64,000 nt of DNA from Apodospora peruviana (taxonomy: Eukaryota > Ascomycota > Sordariomycetes > Sordariales > Lasiosphaeriaceae). Below, piece after piece: positions 1 through 9,718 of the stretch (position 1 is its first letter; each line of letters opens with the position of its first letter). The translations under genes were made by a program, and so were the position numbers. Where the stretch lies: assembly GCA_033439685.1 (NCBI GenBank), contig JAUEDM010000009.1, positions 1,364,001 through 1,428,000 of the forward strand, written 5' to 3'. Below the pieces are notes generated by a model, which searched no databases, had not been told where the DNA came from, and was given only the letters and a program-made list of their open reading frames with translations.

Positions 1-532
1 ATCATTTGCTATAGTTTTTCGATAATATTCATAATTAGTTGTTTCTATTGACCTGTTATCCTGATATTATTATTCCAATTTTTTATATCTCTGTTCGTTT
101 CTGCCTGACCATGCTTCTGTTCCCGCTCTAAGTACCAATTACATACTGAACTGCCATCCTGCATTGTGTGGCGGGGAGGGTGTCTGGGAAGATCGGCTTC
201 CTTCAGGGGGAAAAGGCAGAGGGAGTAGTCATACCTTGACTGTGTTACAAAGAGGGCAAATATGCCATAGTGACACAATCACGGTTAGATCGGCGTCGGT
301 GCTTGCGGGGCCGCATGGCGACCAAGTCACGCGCAGGAGGACACGGTACTATCGAAAAGCGGGAGTTGGATTAGAGGGAGCAGGCGAATTTCCGCAGCAT
401 TCGCAAACAAAAGTGAATAATAGAACTAAGAACGGAGAGACTCAATATATTAAATGAGAAATGCCGAGATCCCAGTCGCAACGACTCCACACCGTGATCC
501 AACCTGCCACAATACAAAGTTATTGGCACAAA
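1..532. other. No supported gene
   Basis: Only short overlapping reading frames are open here and none has a recognisable motif or a convincing splice structure. The right edge runs into the minisatellite. Confidence 0.5.
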
Positions 533-795
533 ATGTTGGCCGCCACGAAATACTGGCCGCCACGAAATGCTGGCCGCCACGAAATGCTGGCCGCCAAAAA
601 ATGTTAGCCACCACGAAATGCTGGCCGCCACGAAATGTTAGCCGCCAGAAAATGTTAGACGCCACGAAATGCTGGCCGCCACGAAATGTTAGCCGCCAGA
701 AATGTTAGACGCCACGAAATGCTGGCCGCCACGAAATGTTAGCCGCCAGAAAATGTTAGACGCCACGAAATGCTGGCCGCCACGAAATGTTGGCC
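533..795. repeat. Minisatellite of 17-bp monomers with 51-bp higher-order unit
   Basis: About 15 tandem copies of a 17-bp monomer close to GCCGCCACGAAATGCTG. From about 620 onward the monomers alternate in a fixed order of three variants (CACGAAATGTTA, CAGAAAATGTTA and GACGCCACGAAATGCTG types). This gives a 51-bp higher-order unit present about three times. One unit lacks a base (CAGAAATG instead of CAGAAAATG). Open frames crossing the array are by-products of the repeat. Confidence 0.9.
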
Positions 796-1341
796 TCTAC
801 GAGCCGCCACAACCGCAACCCTCCAACTGCCAAGCCGCCACAACATCCTGACTGGCACAAAATTCCAACGCAAGTTGCCACCTGCCACGAAGTCCAGTCA
901 CGCCGCAAATCCCGACCAAAAGCCACGACAATACCTAAAAACGTATCCGGATTCTCAATTGTGAGAAGTGAAGCTATCGAAGTGGTCTGCATTTTAGTAT
1001 GTTGTATGGAATGAAGAAACAAGGTATGGGTTGAGAAGGACAATAGGGTGTGTAGTGTGGCCTTTCGCCGCATATGCCACACGGCTATTCACCACCTACT
1101 CGCAACATTAACGCTCTCTCAACCATATATTGTCTTTTCAACGCGCGATACTCCAGATATCGTGCATATTCGCTGAACGATTCGATCTGATTGCCCGCTC
1201 CGCTTCCTTGGCGAGACGAGTACAGAAGCGAACGAACTGGGTAGGATACCTCTGGAGAATTCTGGTCGCAACCAGTACTAAAGTTCCGTTGGCTGTCCGT
1301 TTGGTGTCTCTGCTATAGTATTATTAGCATGAAAAGAAATG
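796..1341. other. Intergenic, nothing recognised
   Basis: Short frames only, with no motif. The left part (800-900) still contains single degraded copies of the neighbouring minisatellite word (GCCGCCAC, TGCCACGAA). Confidence 0.4.
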
Positions 1342-2319
1342 CTAGTGCGAAATGTGAGAGACCGCGTACATAACCGCCTCACTTTCCTCTGAGTAGATAA
1401 GGAGGAAAAGGGGTGATGGGCCTGCGAGCGACTCTACGCGCTTGCCGATCCTCCGGTGTTTCAGTATCATATCCCTCAACCCTCTCTTATCCGGAGATCT
1501 CTGGGCGTTCTCGTAGATGTCGATAACGGCACTGATGTCGCGATCACCCCGCTCCCGGTGGGCTTCTCCATTCTCTCTCTCAGCCCTCACAACGGCCTTC
1601 ACGGAATCAAATAGCACCATTAGCCGAACGTAAGCTAGCCATCGTAGCACACTTGTGCTCCGTTTTCCAGAGATAACACAGTCCACAGCTCTAAATGCGG
1701 CGATGACCCGGATGTCCGAACTAGCGACATTGAGAGGTAATGTCGTCTTCCGGAGTAATAATGTCCAGTCTTGCCAGATTTTCTCACAATTTTTCGCGAA
1801 GCACTCGATTGCATCGCGCCTAACGAGCCTACTGGAGAGAGATTCCAAGTGCGTCGCCCTCTTGTGCTTCCTGTGAAGGCCTTGTGTTGAAGTTCTGGTC
1901 GATTTGCTCTTTGACTGATGGACTTGGCTTTGTCGCTTAAAACCTATGAGTGCAGTTCCGGCCGAGCTTAAAGGTCTTCCCCCTTGCTCGCTGTTAACAG
2001 TTACGTGGCCCGCAGACCATATATACAAACGGTGGGATCCGCAGCTCTACTTACTAGATAGGTCCCTTTTGGTGTTTTGGTAGTTGATGGACGAAAGGCC
2101 GCAATCGAATGAGTTGTATCCGGAGCGGATCTTGCATTGAGCGTCCATTAATCCATCATTTTTGGCGGGGTTGAAAGCGAGAGCAACGACTTCAGTGGGC
2201 TCATCAATATCCATAAGGTCAAAACCGACAACGGTTGTTTCGGTTGGCTTATCTATATCCATGTGGTTAGCAACTTCGTCAACCGTTGAAGTCTCGAAAT
2301 AGTTGTTTAGATTAAGCAA
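1342..2319 (-). CDS. Two-exon gene, hypothetical protein of 288 aa
   Basis: I do not recognise this family. Exon 1 runs 2319-2055 and exon 2 runs 1943-1342. The proposed 111-nt intron starts with GTAAGT and ends CTCATAG, and the joined frame is open (867 nt including stop). The N-terminal 60 residues carry an acidic duplicated segment: MDIDKPTETTVVGFD and then MDIDEPTEVVALAFN. Such MDID repeats are usually disordered. The C-terminal part, about residues 130-270, is rich in charged and hydrophobic residues and looks helical (for example DWTLLLRKTTL and RWLAYVRLMVLFDSVKAVV). There is no signal peptide. An alternative is that only the second exon is real with a start near 2028, but that start lies inside the proposed intron. 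Function is unknown. Confidence 0.5.
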
Positions 2320-3011
2320 TGCGACGGTTTTGTAGTATTAACTTGGTGTCCTAGCTGGGATGAAAGTATTAAGAAGAGGAACCTGAGCACGAGGAAGGAT
2401 CTGTAGTCTGGGTGTCTCGGCCATGTGCCTTCCCCTTCCAGGTTTACAGAAGGTAGGTACGTTCACAAATATAGTTGGGGAAGCCGACTGGGACGTGTTT
2501 AGGTGCTAAAAAACCGTTACGGGGCCTCGATCTCGAGTTCGTGTTCTTGGGGTAGGTAGCTCTTTAAAGCACGATAAAATTTGCAAAGTCTCGGCGAAGG
2601 CTACGGCTTCACGTTATGGTTTTTGTTCAATGTGGCCTAAATGAGATACAAGATAGGATTCGTATAAGAATAAAGCAATTCAAGAAGAGACGAGAGAGGA
2701 GTGCCTACAATTTCATCCCGTGACCACAGCAAGAGATATGGTGTGCAGAGTAGTCTAGCATTTTTTATCCCTGTTATGTACGCAATCTGAGTATATATGT
2801 GTTTCGGAACCAGCAAGCCTGTACTAAATTTTCATAGTTCATTGTTGTCTCTCCAGCGGATGAGGGCCTGATGATGTAGAATAACAATTATATTCCAGTA
2901 CCTAACCTAGATATCTGATTCAAACAGCTTTACAACTCACCCCCTCCAGCCAGCCTCCAACTCCTGATCTATTTGAAGGCAGCTATATGCTGCAAAACAT
3001 CCTATAGAACA
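2320..3011. other. Upstream region without a gene
   Basis: No coding frame of note. It should hold the promoter of the minus-strand gene ending at 1342; no specific element can be named. Confidence 0.4.
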
Positions 3012-3758
3012 CGACCAGTCGCACTCGTGGGTGTTAGGCATGTGAGTGCGAAGAACCCACAGGCAGCTTGTACCTACGGGTGTGGCTCTGCCGTAGTGAT
3101 ACCAGTCGCACCCGCACGTGTTACGCACTGTAAGGTGCAGCTGTACTATTAGTAATACCAGTCGCACGGGAAGACCTGCCTACGACTGGTATCATGGCGA
3201 GCGCTTATAGCACTGTAAGGTCCAGCTCTGCTGTTAGTAATACTAGTCGCATGGGAAGACCTGCCTGCGACTGGTATCACGGTGAGCCCTATAGCGACCA
3301 GTAGCAAGGGCCAGCCGTTGCGCGACCAGTAACACGGTGCCGTGGCGACCAGTCGCAGGCGACGCCGGTGCGGTAGCGACCAGTCGCAGGGGGTGGCCAT
3401 TGTGCGACCAGTATTGCAGCCAACCCCGCCGGCTACGGTACCAGTCGCATGGGGGGGGCGGCCGCGGTGTGCGACCAGTATTACAGAAACCCGAACCCCG
3501 CTCCGCTACCAGTCGCAGGGCAGGCCGCCTGCGCAATAGCCGGTGCGCGACTAGTACAAACGCGTTGGCAAAGCCGGTGTGCGAACAGTAGCATTGCTGC
3601 CAGCGCGCTGCCGTGTGCGGGTGCAGGTGCGACTGGTCACTTTGCTTCCCGTTGCAAGCTGCCAGGGGTAGCGCGGCACAGCTGACTGGGGTGGCTAACG
3701 GGTAGGGTGCGACTGGCCGCAAGAGCTGCGCCTGCGACAACGACAACGTGCGACCAGT
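3012..3758. repeat. Interspersed array of about 19 copies of a GCGAC..GTCGC motif
   Basis: A near-palindromic word GCGAC(CA or TG)GTCGC, or one of its halves GCGACCAGT / ACCAGTCGC / GCGACTGGT, recurs at 3012, 3101, 3157, 3183, 3242, 3267, 3294, 3322, 3345, 3376, 3404, 3440, 3471, 3508, 3547, 3581, 3629, 3709 and 3750. Spacing is mostly 23-48 bp. Three copies (3011, 3345 and 3376) and a variant at 3709 are the full or nearly full 12-bp form. The sequence between motifs is GC-rich and mostly unique, so this is not an ordinary tandem repeat. Two longer pieces near 3157-3190 and 3242-3275 are duplicated. Several open frames cross the array on both strands; I treat them as by-products of a stop-poor repeat. 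Confidence 0.85.
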
Positions 3759-3800
3759 ACGCGTTCTCGTGGGTCGAATGTTCAAGAACTCGTTCTCGAG

Positions 3801-3833
3801 TGAGACTCGAGCGCCATCCATTCTCGAGTCTCA
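3801..3833. repeat. Perfect 11-bp inverted repeat, 11-nt loop
   Basis: TGAGACTCGAG at 3801-3811 is followed by its exact reverse complement CTCGAGTCTCA at 3823-3833. It lies between the GCGAC-motif array and the small gene starting at 3934. Confidence 0.7.
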
Positions 3834-3933
3834 TGGTGAGAGGTACCATGTCTAGTTCACCCTATATCACTGGCGCAATGGACCACTATGCCCTCGTGCT
3901 TGCCCACCTCAAGCCCAACCGTACCCCTTCATC

Positions 3934-4278
3934 ATGACTCATCCCATCATCATCATCGCCAGCTTATTAACCACAATCAGGTCGACATGGGAGCTCTCGC
4001 ACATAGTCCGTAAGACACGGGCTACCAAGGCTCTCAAGACCGAGGCAAAGAGCACCTATGAGATTCTACAACGAGCCTACCGCAGAGGACTGCTCCTGGA
4101 GAGGGAGTTTGACGACCTCTTTGAACGTTTGATGTGTGCTGAGGCCCACAATAACCGTAAGTGTTCCCACTGTGCCTTATGGTGACGCCGCTCATGCCTC
4201 TTAGGTGTCGCACTGCGGGAGGTTCAAACAGACTTCCAGGCCATCTTGGCAAAGGTTGTGGGACAGCCGGCCCGGTGA
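3934..4278 (+). CDS. Small two-exon gene, 98-aa helical protein
   Basis: Exon 1 is 3934-4156 and exon 2 is 4205-4278. The 48-nt intron starts GTAAGTG and ends CTCTTAG. The spliced frame is continuous. The product has a hydrophobic N-terminus (about residues 4-14, MTHPIIIIASLL), then a basic stretch. A helix-turn-helix-like segment follows at about residues 40-72 with the pattern LQRAY-RRGLL-LEREFDDLFERL. The C-terminal helix from exon 2 reads VALREVQTDFQAILAKVVG. The middle segment resembles the loose pattern of SHOCT-like helical hairpins (L..AY..G.i...EF..), but this is only a visual analogy. The gene at 5125 has a similar layout. Function unknown. Confidence 0.6.
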
Positions 4279-5124
4279 CGCGTGGGACTACAGAGGGACA
4301 TGGTTTACTGAACCGGCTCGCCCTGGAGCATAGCTGTAGGATAGTAACACAAGAGACATATATTTCCCGCTGCCTCTCCCCTCTACGTGACTCTAGCGTG
4401 TTCAGCATTTATCAACAATAGTTCAGTTGCTGTCGGGCTTGCCCCGCTGTATTGCCTGCGTTTGGTTGGATGTGCTTGCGCTGGACGCTCAAAAGGGAAT
4501 AGACTCTCAGAGTGTTGAGATGTCTAATTGGGTTCCATTCTGTCGGGTTGGTGAACCCCGCTTCTTATCAGGCCAGCCAACCTCCTAATCGGGCAACGTA
4601 CCCTACCAAGAGAGTGACGTAAGAGCGGAACGCACCCCTGCCAAAAACGTGTTTTTTTGTTCCTTGCAGTGCATCGCGCGCTAAACTCGACGGACATTGG
4701 TGACTGAGACTCGCACATCATTGCATACATGCCAACACTCCCAGAACCAGACACGGCGCTTATCGAGGAGGGAATCTCACGGAAGCTGGTTTGGGATAGC
4801 AGATACTGGAACGCGTTCCTCGAAGCTATAAGAGGACTCACGTACAAAGTCACTTTGTGGATATATCTTTGACAAACTACCCTGATTTCATATTTATCTT
4901 CTTGATGATGCACACGACTTGTAGCCAACAGTACCTGTTTCTACGGAAGATCATTTGTTATGAGACATGGGGCGCGCCTAATGATCATACAAACGTGCTG
5001 AAGAGTTAAACAGCGAAGAGGCTACCTTTGTGGTTATTATTTTTATTTCGTCGAATCGCTTTTTACCAAGCCAGTAAGTAAGGGATACACAGCACCTACA
5101 AGCACTATTCTAACTTGAGAGACA
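4279..5124. other. Intergenic
   Basis: A minus-strand open frame spans 4928-4524 but begins at a non-ATG codon and has no recognisable domain. I do not call it a gene. Confidence 0.4.
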
Positions 5125-5525
5125 ATGGCTGGTGTTTGGGAGGATGCCAACGGAAAGGGCGAGGTTGTTATTAGCATCTTGTGTGTGGACATTTATCTTG
5201 ATACTGCACCGGAATCAATTCAAACCCCCAGCTTGAGATCTCCCAGACATATGAGAGCTATTTGGAATCGCCTTCGTATGCTCAAGAACCAGCTCCAAGT
5301 CCAAGAAGGATGGGCGCTTTTCCAACGAATTTGCGAGGCTTACGATAAGGGCGAAATTGGTGAGAATGACTACCGGTATTTCAAGGAGAAGGCAAAAGTG
5401 GCTATTGAGAAGAGAAAGTGTACGTCCCCTACCTCCAAGGTTGGAACTTGTTCTAACATTATATGAAAGTTCTTACTTTATTGTGGATGAGTTCTGCTCT
5501 TTTGGATTCTCACAATTCAGAATGA
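5125..5525 (+). CDS. Small two-exon gene, 116-aa helical protein
   Basis: Exon 1 is 5125-5419 and exon 2 is 5470-5525. The 50-nt intron starts GTACGTCC, contains the branch-like word TTCTAACA and ends ATGAAAG. Without splicing the frame would end at 5466, so the exact C-terminus is uncertain. After about 45 unremarkable residues the protein has an amphipathic segment (about 47-98) of the form IWNRLRMLKNQL..EGWALFQRICEAYDKGEIGENDYRYFKEKAK. This resembles the LQRAYRRGLL-EREFDDLFERL segment of the gene at 3934, so the two may be distant paralogues. Family and function are not recognised. Confidence 0.55.
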
Positions 5526-5640
5526 TAACATAAGAAGGGGAGGTGTGTTATGTGTTATCCTGGAAACGGTGTAATAAAATCAAGACATGTTTGTATTATT
5601 ACGAGTTGACAAGGGAAAGAGAAACGATTCTAAGATTTAG

Positions 5641-6346
5641 TCAGATAGTTGGTATAAGTAGCCTGGCTTCTATAACAAGTCGAGAGATGATACCTATCAG
5701 CGCTGAACTATTCCTCCGGAATATATGTAATCCAATAAACCCACCCTCCCTCCATGGCTGCTCGATCATGGCCACCATCTCCTCGGGATAAACTAAAATC
5801 GTCACTCTTCCGTCTTCCCTACATTTCCCCGTAAAGCAACCTCCCTCATCACGGGTTAAACAGAAGCTGGCGGGATACCCGTTGCTAGGCCGAATGACAG
5901 CCTCGATGATGGAGCGGGGGTTGACATGTGGAGCGGGGGTTTGACATGTGGAGCGGGGGTTGACATGTAGAGCGGGGGTTGACATGCGCTGTGGAACCGA
6001 CAGTCCAACCGTCGCAATTCAACGTGTAAGACTGTGGTATGCCGCTTGGAACAAGCGCAAACGACTGTAGACGGACTGCGAGGCGCTCCCATCTGTACTC
6101 GGAAGGGTTGTCGTCACTGGTCAGGTCGATGACAGTAGCTATCTTGAGCCTTTCAAGAGCCTCCTGCCTGTGATGAGTGCGAAGGTCTCGATGCTGAGCG
6201 GGAGGGTTGTCATCATCGGTGAGGTCGATGACGGTAGCTGTCCCGAGCTCTCTGACGATTTCCTCCCTGCGCTGAGAGCCAAGGACTTCCACTGCTGGAG
6301 TCGCTTGAGGTTGCTGAGTGGCAATGGGTCTGGGAGGCTTGGACAT
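5641..6346 (-). pseudogene. Gene with two SUMO-interacting motifs, frame broken in a repeat
   Basis: The ATG is at 6346. The first part encodes about 115 residues with two copies of a short acidic motif, ATVIDLTDDDNP at about residue 37 and ATVIDLTSDDNP at about residue 70. V-I-D-L-T followed by acidic residues is the classical SUMO-interacting motif, so the product is likely to bind SUMO or SUMO-like surfaces. The frame then enters a four-copy 19-bp tandem repeat and is lost. The other frame, from 5985 down to 5641, continues with a well-formed segment (SIIEAVIRPSNG, TRDEGGCFTGKCREDG, VTILVYPEEMVAMIE, GGFIGLHIF). One repeat unit has an extra T (20 nt), which is exactly the one-base offset between the two frames. 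It may be a real pseudogene or a homopolymer error in the sequence. Confidence 0.6.
5912..5988. repeat. 19-bp tandem repeat, four copies
   Basis: Units are GAGCGGGGGTTGACATGTG-like at 5912-5930, 5931-5950 (20 nt, one extra T around 5940-5942), 5951-5969 and 5970-5988. It lies inside the SIM-containing gene. Because 19 is not a multiple of 3, successive units are translated in different frames (seen as repeats of HVNPRST and CQPPLHMS). Confidence 0.9.
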
Positions 6347-6634
6347 GTTCGTGGTTTCTGAGACTCTGGCGCCGGTGTTGCGGACCGCTCTAAGTCGCCG
6401 GGCAGGTGTTTTGGAGGGAAAGGGGTCGTTAGCCGCAGGGTTAAGGTGATTATGAGCTGAGCAGGAAGGTATGAGGGCTGAGGAAGAAAGAAGGAGAAGA
6501 AGCTGGGAACCAGAGGACTGGGGACCCGTATGGATTAAATAGACGTCAGAAACTGGCCGTGACCTCCTTCACGTGCCCAAGTCCCTGGCCGTGTACTTCA
6601 TGGCCGATAGCGGATATCCGAGAGGACTCCCCTG

Positions 6635-6659
6635 CCCCCCCCCCCCCCCCCCCCCCCCC
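6635..6659. repeat. Poly-C tract of 25
   Basis: An uninterrupted run of 25 C on the plus strand (G on the minus strand), about 290 bp upstream of the minus-strand start at 6346. Such runs are length-unstable and can form G-quadruplex or i-motif structures. The exact length may be a sequencing artefact. Confidence 0.9.
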
Positions 6660-7351
6660 GTTTTCCTACAAAAGTTTCCTTCTCTCCCTGGTCAATCGGA
6701 GAGTACCAAAGGACTTCACCCCTCGTTGTGGGTACGCCTACGGAGCTATAAGTGTCCGAGGACTCTCGAGATGCAAGATGCAAGACCTGCTAGACCCTGA
6801 CAAACTCGGGCGTTGACCGGATATTGTGAGTGATAAAGATCTTCCTGTGGGGCCAGGGGTTGCTCCCTTGAGCCAGCGGTCGGGTAATTTATCAAGCCTG
6901 GGCCGGATTTGCAGGGCGGTGTTGAAATAGGATAAAGCTTGTCCTCTGCTCGGCTGAGAAGGTATTCCCTGAAGATGCACCTTCGGATCGGGATAACACA
7001 TGTCAAAGAGCCTAGACTCTATAGAGGTTTATCGATAGATGTTGTGTCTACTGAAGGAGCAGCAGCTTTAGGGCGTCGGATATTAGGGCAAAGTTTAACG
7101 TTAGTTATAGTAACAATTATGTTGAAATTAGAGAATTATACTACCGATTTTCAGCAGCCTCTTTCTGATCTTCCCGGTATAATCAATCCACCCGGTAAAC
7201 CACCGTAATATGAATTTTTTTTTTTAAAGCCGTCACCTTCTCCATCCCGCAAAAGAACCCCCTGTACTATGTCCAATGGCTTTCAGTAGTATTAACTAAT
7301 CCATTCCAAAAGGCAAATTCATGGTCTTCTGCCATAAACGCCACCAAGCTC
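6660..7351. other. Intergenic, 3' side of ferric reductase gene
   Basis: Nothing recognised apart from short frames. A minus-strand frame 7554-7267 overlaps the last exon of the reductase in another frame. It has protein-like composition, so the exact 3' end of that gene is not secure. Confidence 0.35.
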
Positions 7352-9233
7352 TTAAACCACGTGGAGGGGAACGTTGCTACCCCAGTTGGGACTACTCCAG
7401 CTGGGGATTCGATCCACCTGTTGATCTCTCCTCCTAAGGCGTCTTGGGGCAATTCGAAATGTATGCCTGGGTTGGTACTCTCTGTGCATCGGTCGGCCGC
7501 GGCCTTGCCATCGCCGATCCTCGTTGTCCTCAGGTCGATACTCAGCCTCCACAAACTCTATTGGCCAGTCCCTTGAGGTATTCCGAATCACCGAAGCCCT
7601 CCTCTCGTCTGTGAACGTACGGTTACCGCATGCTTCGATGGTTAGCGCTAGCGTCCTCAGCCGGGGGAGGTTACATACCAACTACAATACACTTGCCCGG
7701 CATGAGGACCTCATGGCTCAGAGCCTTCTCGAACGAGTAAGGCGCCTCAGCCTCGACGATCGACTGTCCTTCTTCAGGATATACAGCCACCCAGTGGGGT
7801 TCTTCTTGAAAGGGAGGACTCTTCTTCTTCGGCCTCGGGTAGATACACCACACCAGCAACATCACCTGCCTAGGGTCGAGATCCTGGAGGGCCTTGAGTT
7901 GATCCGCAACCCATCCCTCCTGATCGTTGTGCTCCAGCCTCCACAGCAGGTCAATCCGGCGCGTGGCGTCGCGGAAAACGGGCACGGCTGACGGACCGGT
8001 CGCGAGGCCCATGGTGGGATCCTCCAGATTGGACTGACTGCGGACAGAATCATCGTAGTCTTTGCGTGCTGCCAAGTGGAGTGCCATTGGGAGGATGGAC
8101 AATATGCCCATTCCTTTAGCTGTAAGGATAACGGTCTCGTACTTAGAGAGCTGTAGGTCCTGCCCGTACGGGCCGTCTAGGAGCATCCGATCTCCCTTTT
8201 GGATGGTCTGGAGCTGGCGCAAGTACCGGCTCTGCCGACCCGCAAGGATCTGAAAGTCGGTCGTCTTGCCGGTGGCGGTCTGGTTCACATCGCTCCATAG
8301 CATCATGACGGCGCTGCTGCGCAGAAGGTTGTAATTGAGATAGGATCCGGGCATGTAGAGGTAGAAGTAGCTGCCTGGGAACGCGGCGACGGTGCGTTGC
8401 GTCCTGAGCCGGAGTCGGGTGACCTCTGAGTTGCTCCATTTCTCTATCACCTCGGCCGACCGCCAGCGTGACACGACCCTGTAGGCGTGTGATAGAACCC
8501 ACAACCCGCAGGCAACAAAGACGAGAACCTCATGCAAGACGCTCTGCGTGAGCAGGACGTGCCAGACCAGGCCCGTCATGCTTGCGACGTAGAGAATGCG
8601 GTGTACGCCGTGAAACGCAGCCCCTTGCATGCGTCTCAACCATGGCAGGGACAATAGGAGGACTGCCAAGAAGCTGCCCGCGGCCTGCATATTCATCGTC
8701 AGCTCCGGGACCTTGCAACGAAAAGATTGGCTCACAATGCTGCCGGATAGGGCGATCGGGCCAAAGGCCTGGCCCCGCGCCACGGCATTCAGACTGATCG
8801 CAGCGTGGATTAGACCTTGGACAATGGCTGTGCGGCCGATCCAATGGTGGGCGACGTAGTAAACGGGGCGGGACACCCCAAAGACATCGGCGATGCGAGT
8901 TGTGCGGCCACCGAGCAGCAGCGGGACCAGGTTGATAGAAGCGGCCAGGGCGGCGCTGCTGGTGATCGTGACTCCTTTGCTGGCTTGTAGTGGCACGACG
9001 ACGCCATTGCCAGCGATGTATACCGAGACGAGGAGAAGTTCAATGCGGGTCATGCCATGGAAGAGGCGTAGGCGGGTGAGCCCGCTGAGGCGCTGGTATC
9101 GGACCTTGGCGAGCTGGCGATGGAAGAGAGGTACGACGCGCCGACAGAATAGCGCGTAAAGGCTTAGCAGCAGGGGTGTGGCCCACATGGCGCTGAAGCC
9201 GATCGAGTAGTATGTTACGACGTCGGGGTTCAT
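7352..9233 (-). CDS. Ferric/metalloreductase of the FRE family
   Basis: Predicted plasma-membrane flavocytochrome that moves electrons from NADPH via FAD and two hemes to extracellular ferric iron or copper. Exon 1 is 9233-7679 and exon 2 is 7632-7352. The 46-nt intron (GTATGT..GCTAACC..CGAAG) joins GKCIVV to ACGNRTFTDERR, recreating the C-terminal Cys-Gly of the NADPH-binding domain. Several N-terminal membrane segments are visible. The heme histidines fit the bis-heme pattern: HHWIGR plus a His 13 residues later (about 130/143), and HGVHRILY plus WH 14 residues later (about 211/225). FAD/NADPH elements are FPGSYFYLYMPG, GPYG (about 354) and AKGMGI (about 372). Length is about 611 aa. The start is the ATG at 9233; a longer in-frame GTG at 9242 is unlikely. 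It is head-to-head with the MADS-like gene at 9719. A 5' fragment of a second copy lies at 34131. Confidence 0.85.
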
Positions 9234-9718
9234 TGTTGTCACTGAAAAGTGAGAACTGGGAGGTTTGGTCTCCGTGCTGCGTATACAGGCTCAAGGGCGT
9301 CGCTTTGTGCTTTTCTGCCAGCACCGCGCATATAGCAGCGCATTCTCGTCCGCGTCTACGTCTGCCCTGATCCTCGATCTGGGATCCCTGTCCTTCAACT
9401 CGTTCCTGCAGATCTAGCCGCGCTGCACGGCCCAGGAACTCGTTGAAGAACAGCGGGCGCCAAACCAGCGAATCACACCGACCACCACGGGATACCTCTT
9501 CCCCTACCCTGGCGCCTATCGCAATAGGCTTCGTCGAGCCTTTGACACAGTTTTTGGGGTAGCTCACCGTGGTATAAAGCAGGAATATGTCGCTGAGCTT
9601 CTGAACATATCTCCGAGTTCACTCCCAAACAGTCTCTTATCTCTCACTCTCGACCGACACAAGACCGCTAGCCTCTGCCTCTTTGGCCTTCGTCTCCATC
9701 ATTTCCATCGCCGTCACC
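9234..9718. promoter_or_regulatory. Divergent promoter region of reductase and MADS-like gene
   Basis: A 485-bp head-to-head spacer that is conserved in the second copy (34132-34563). That suggests it belongs to the cassette. No individual site can be assigned safely. Confidence 0.45.

Noticed and set aside
371..708. Frames with repeated WRPAFRGGQHFV or MLATTKCWPPRN units
   Set aside because: Products of the 17-bp minisatellite; no start context or flanking exon.
3149..3821. Overlapping long frames on both strands with repeated RLVA/CDWY or YQSQ/DQY words
   Set aside because: They arise from the GCGAC-motif array, appear on both strands and in several frames, and show no splice or domain evidence.
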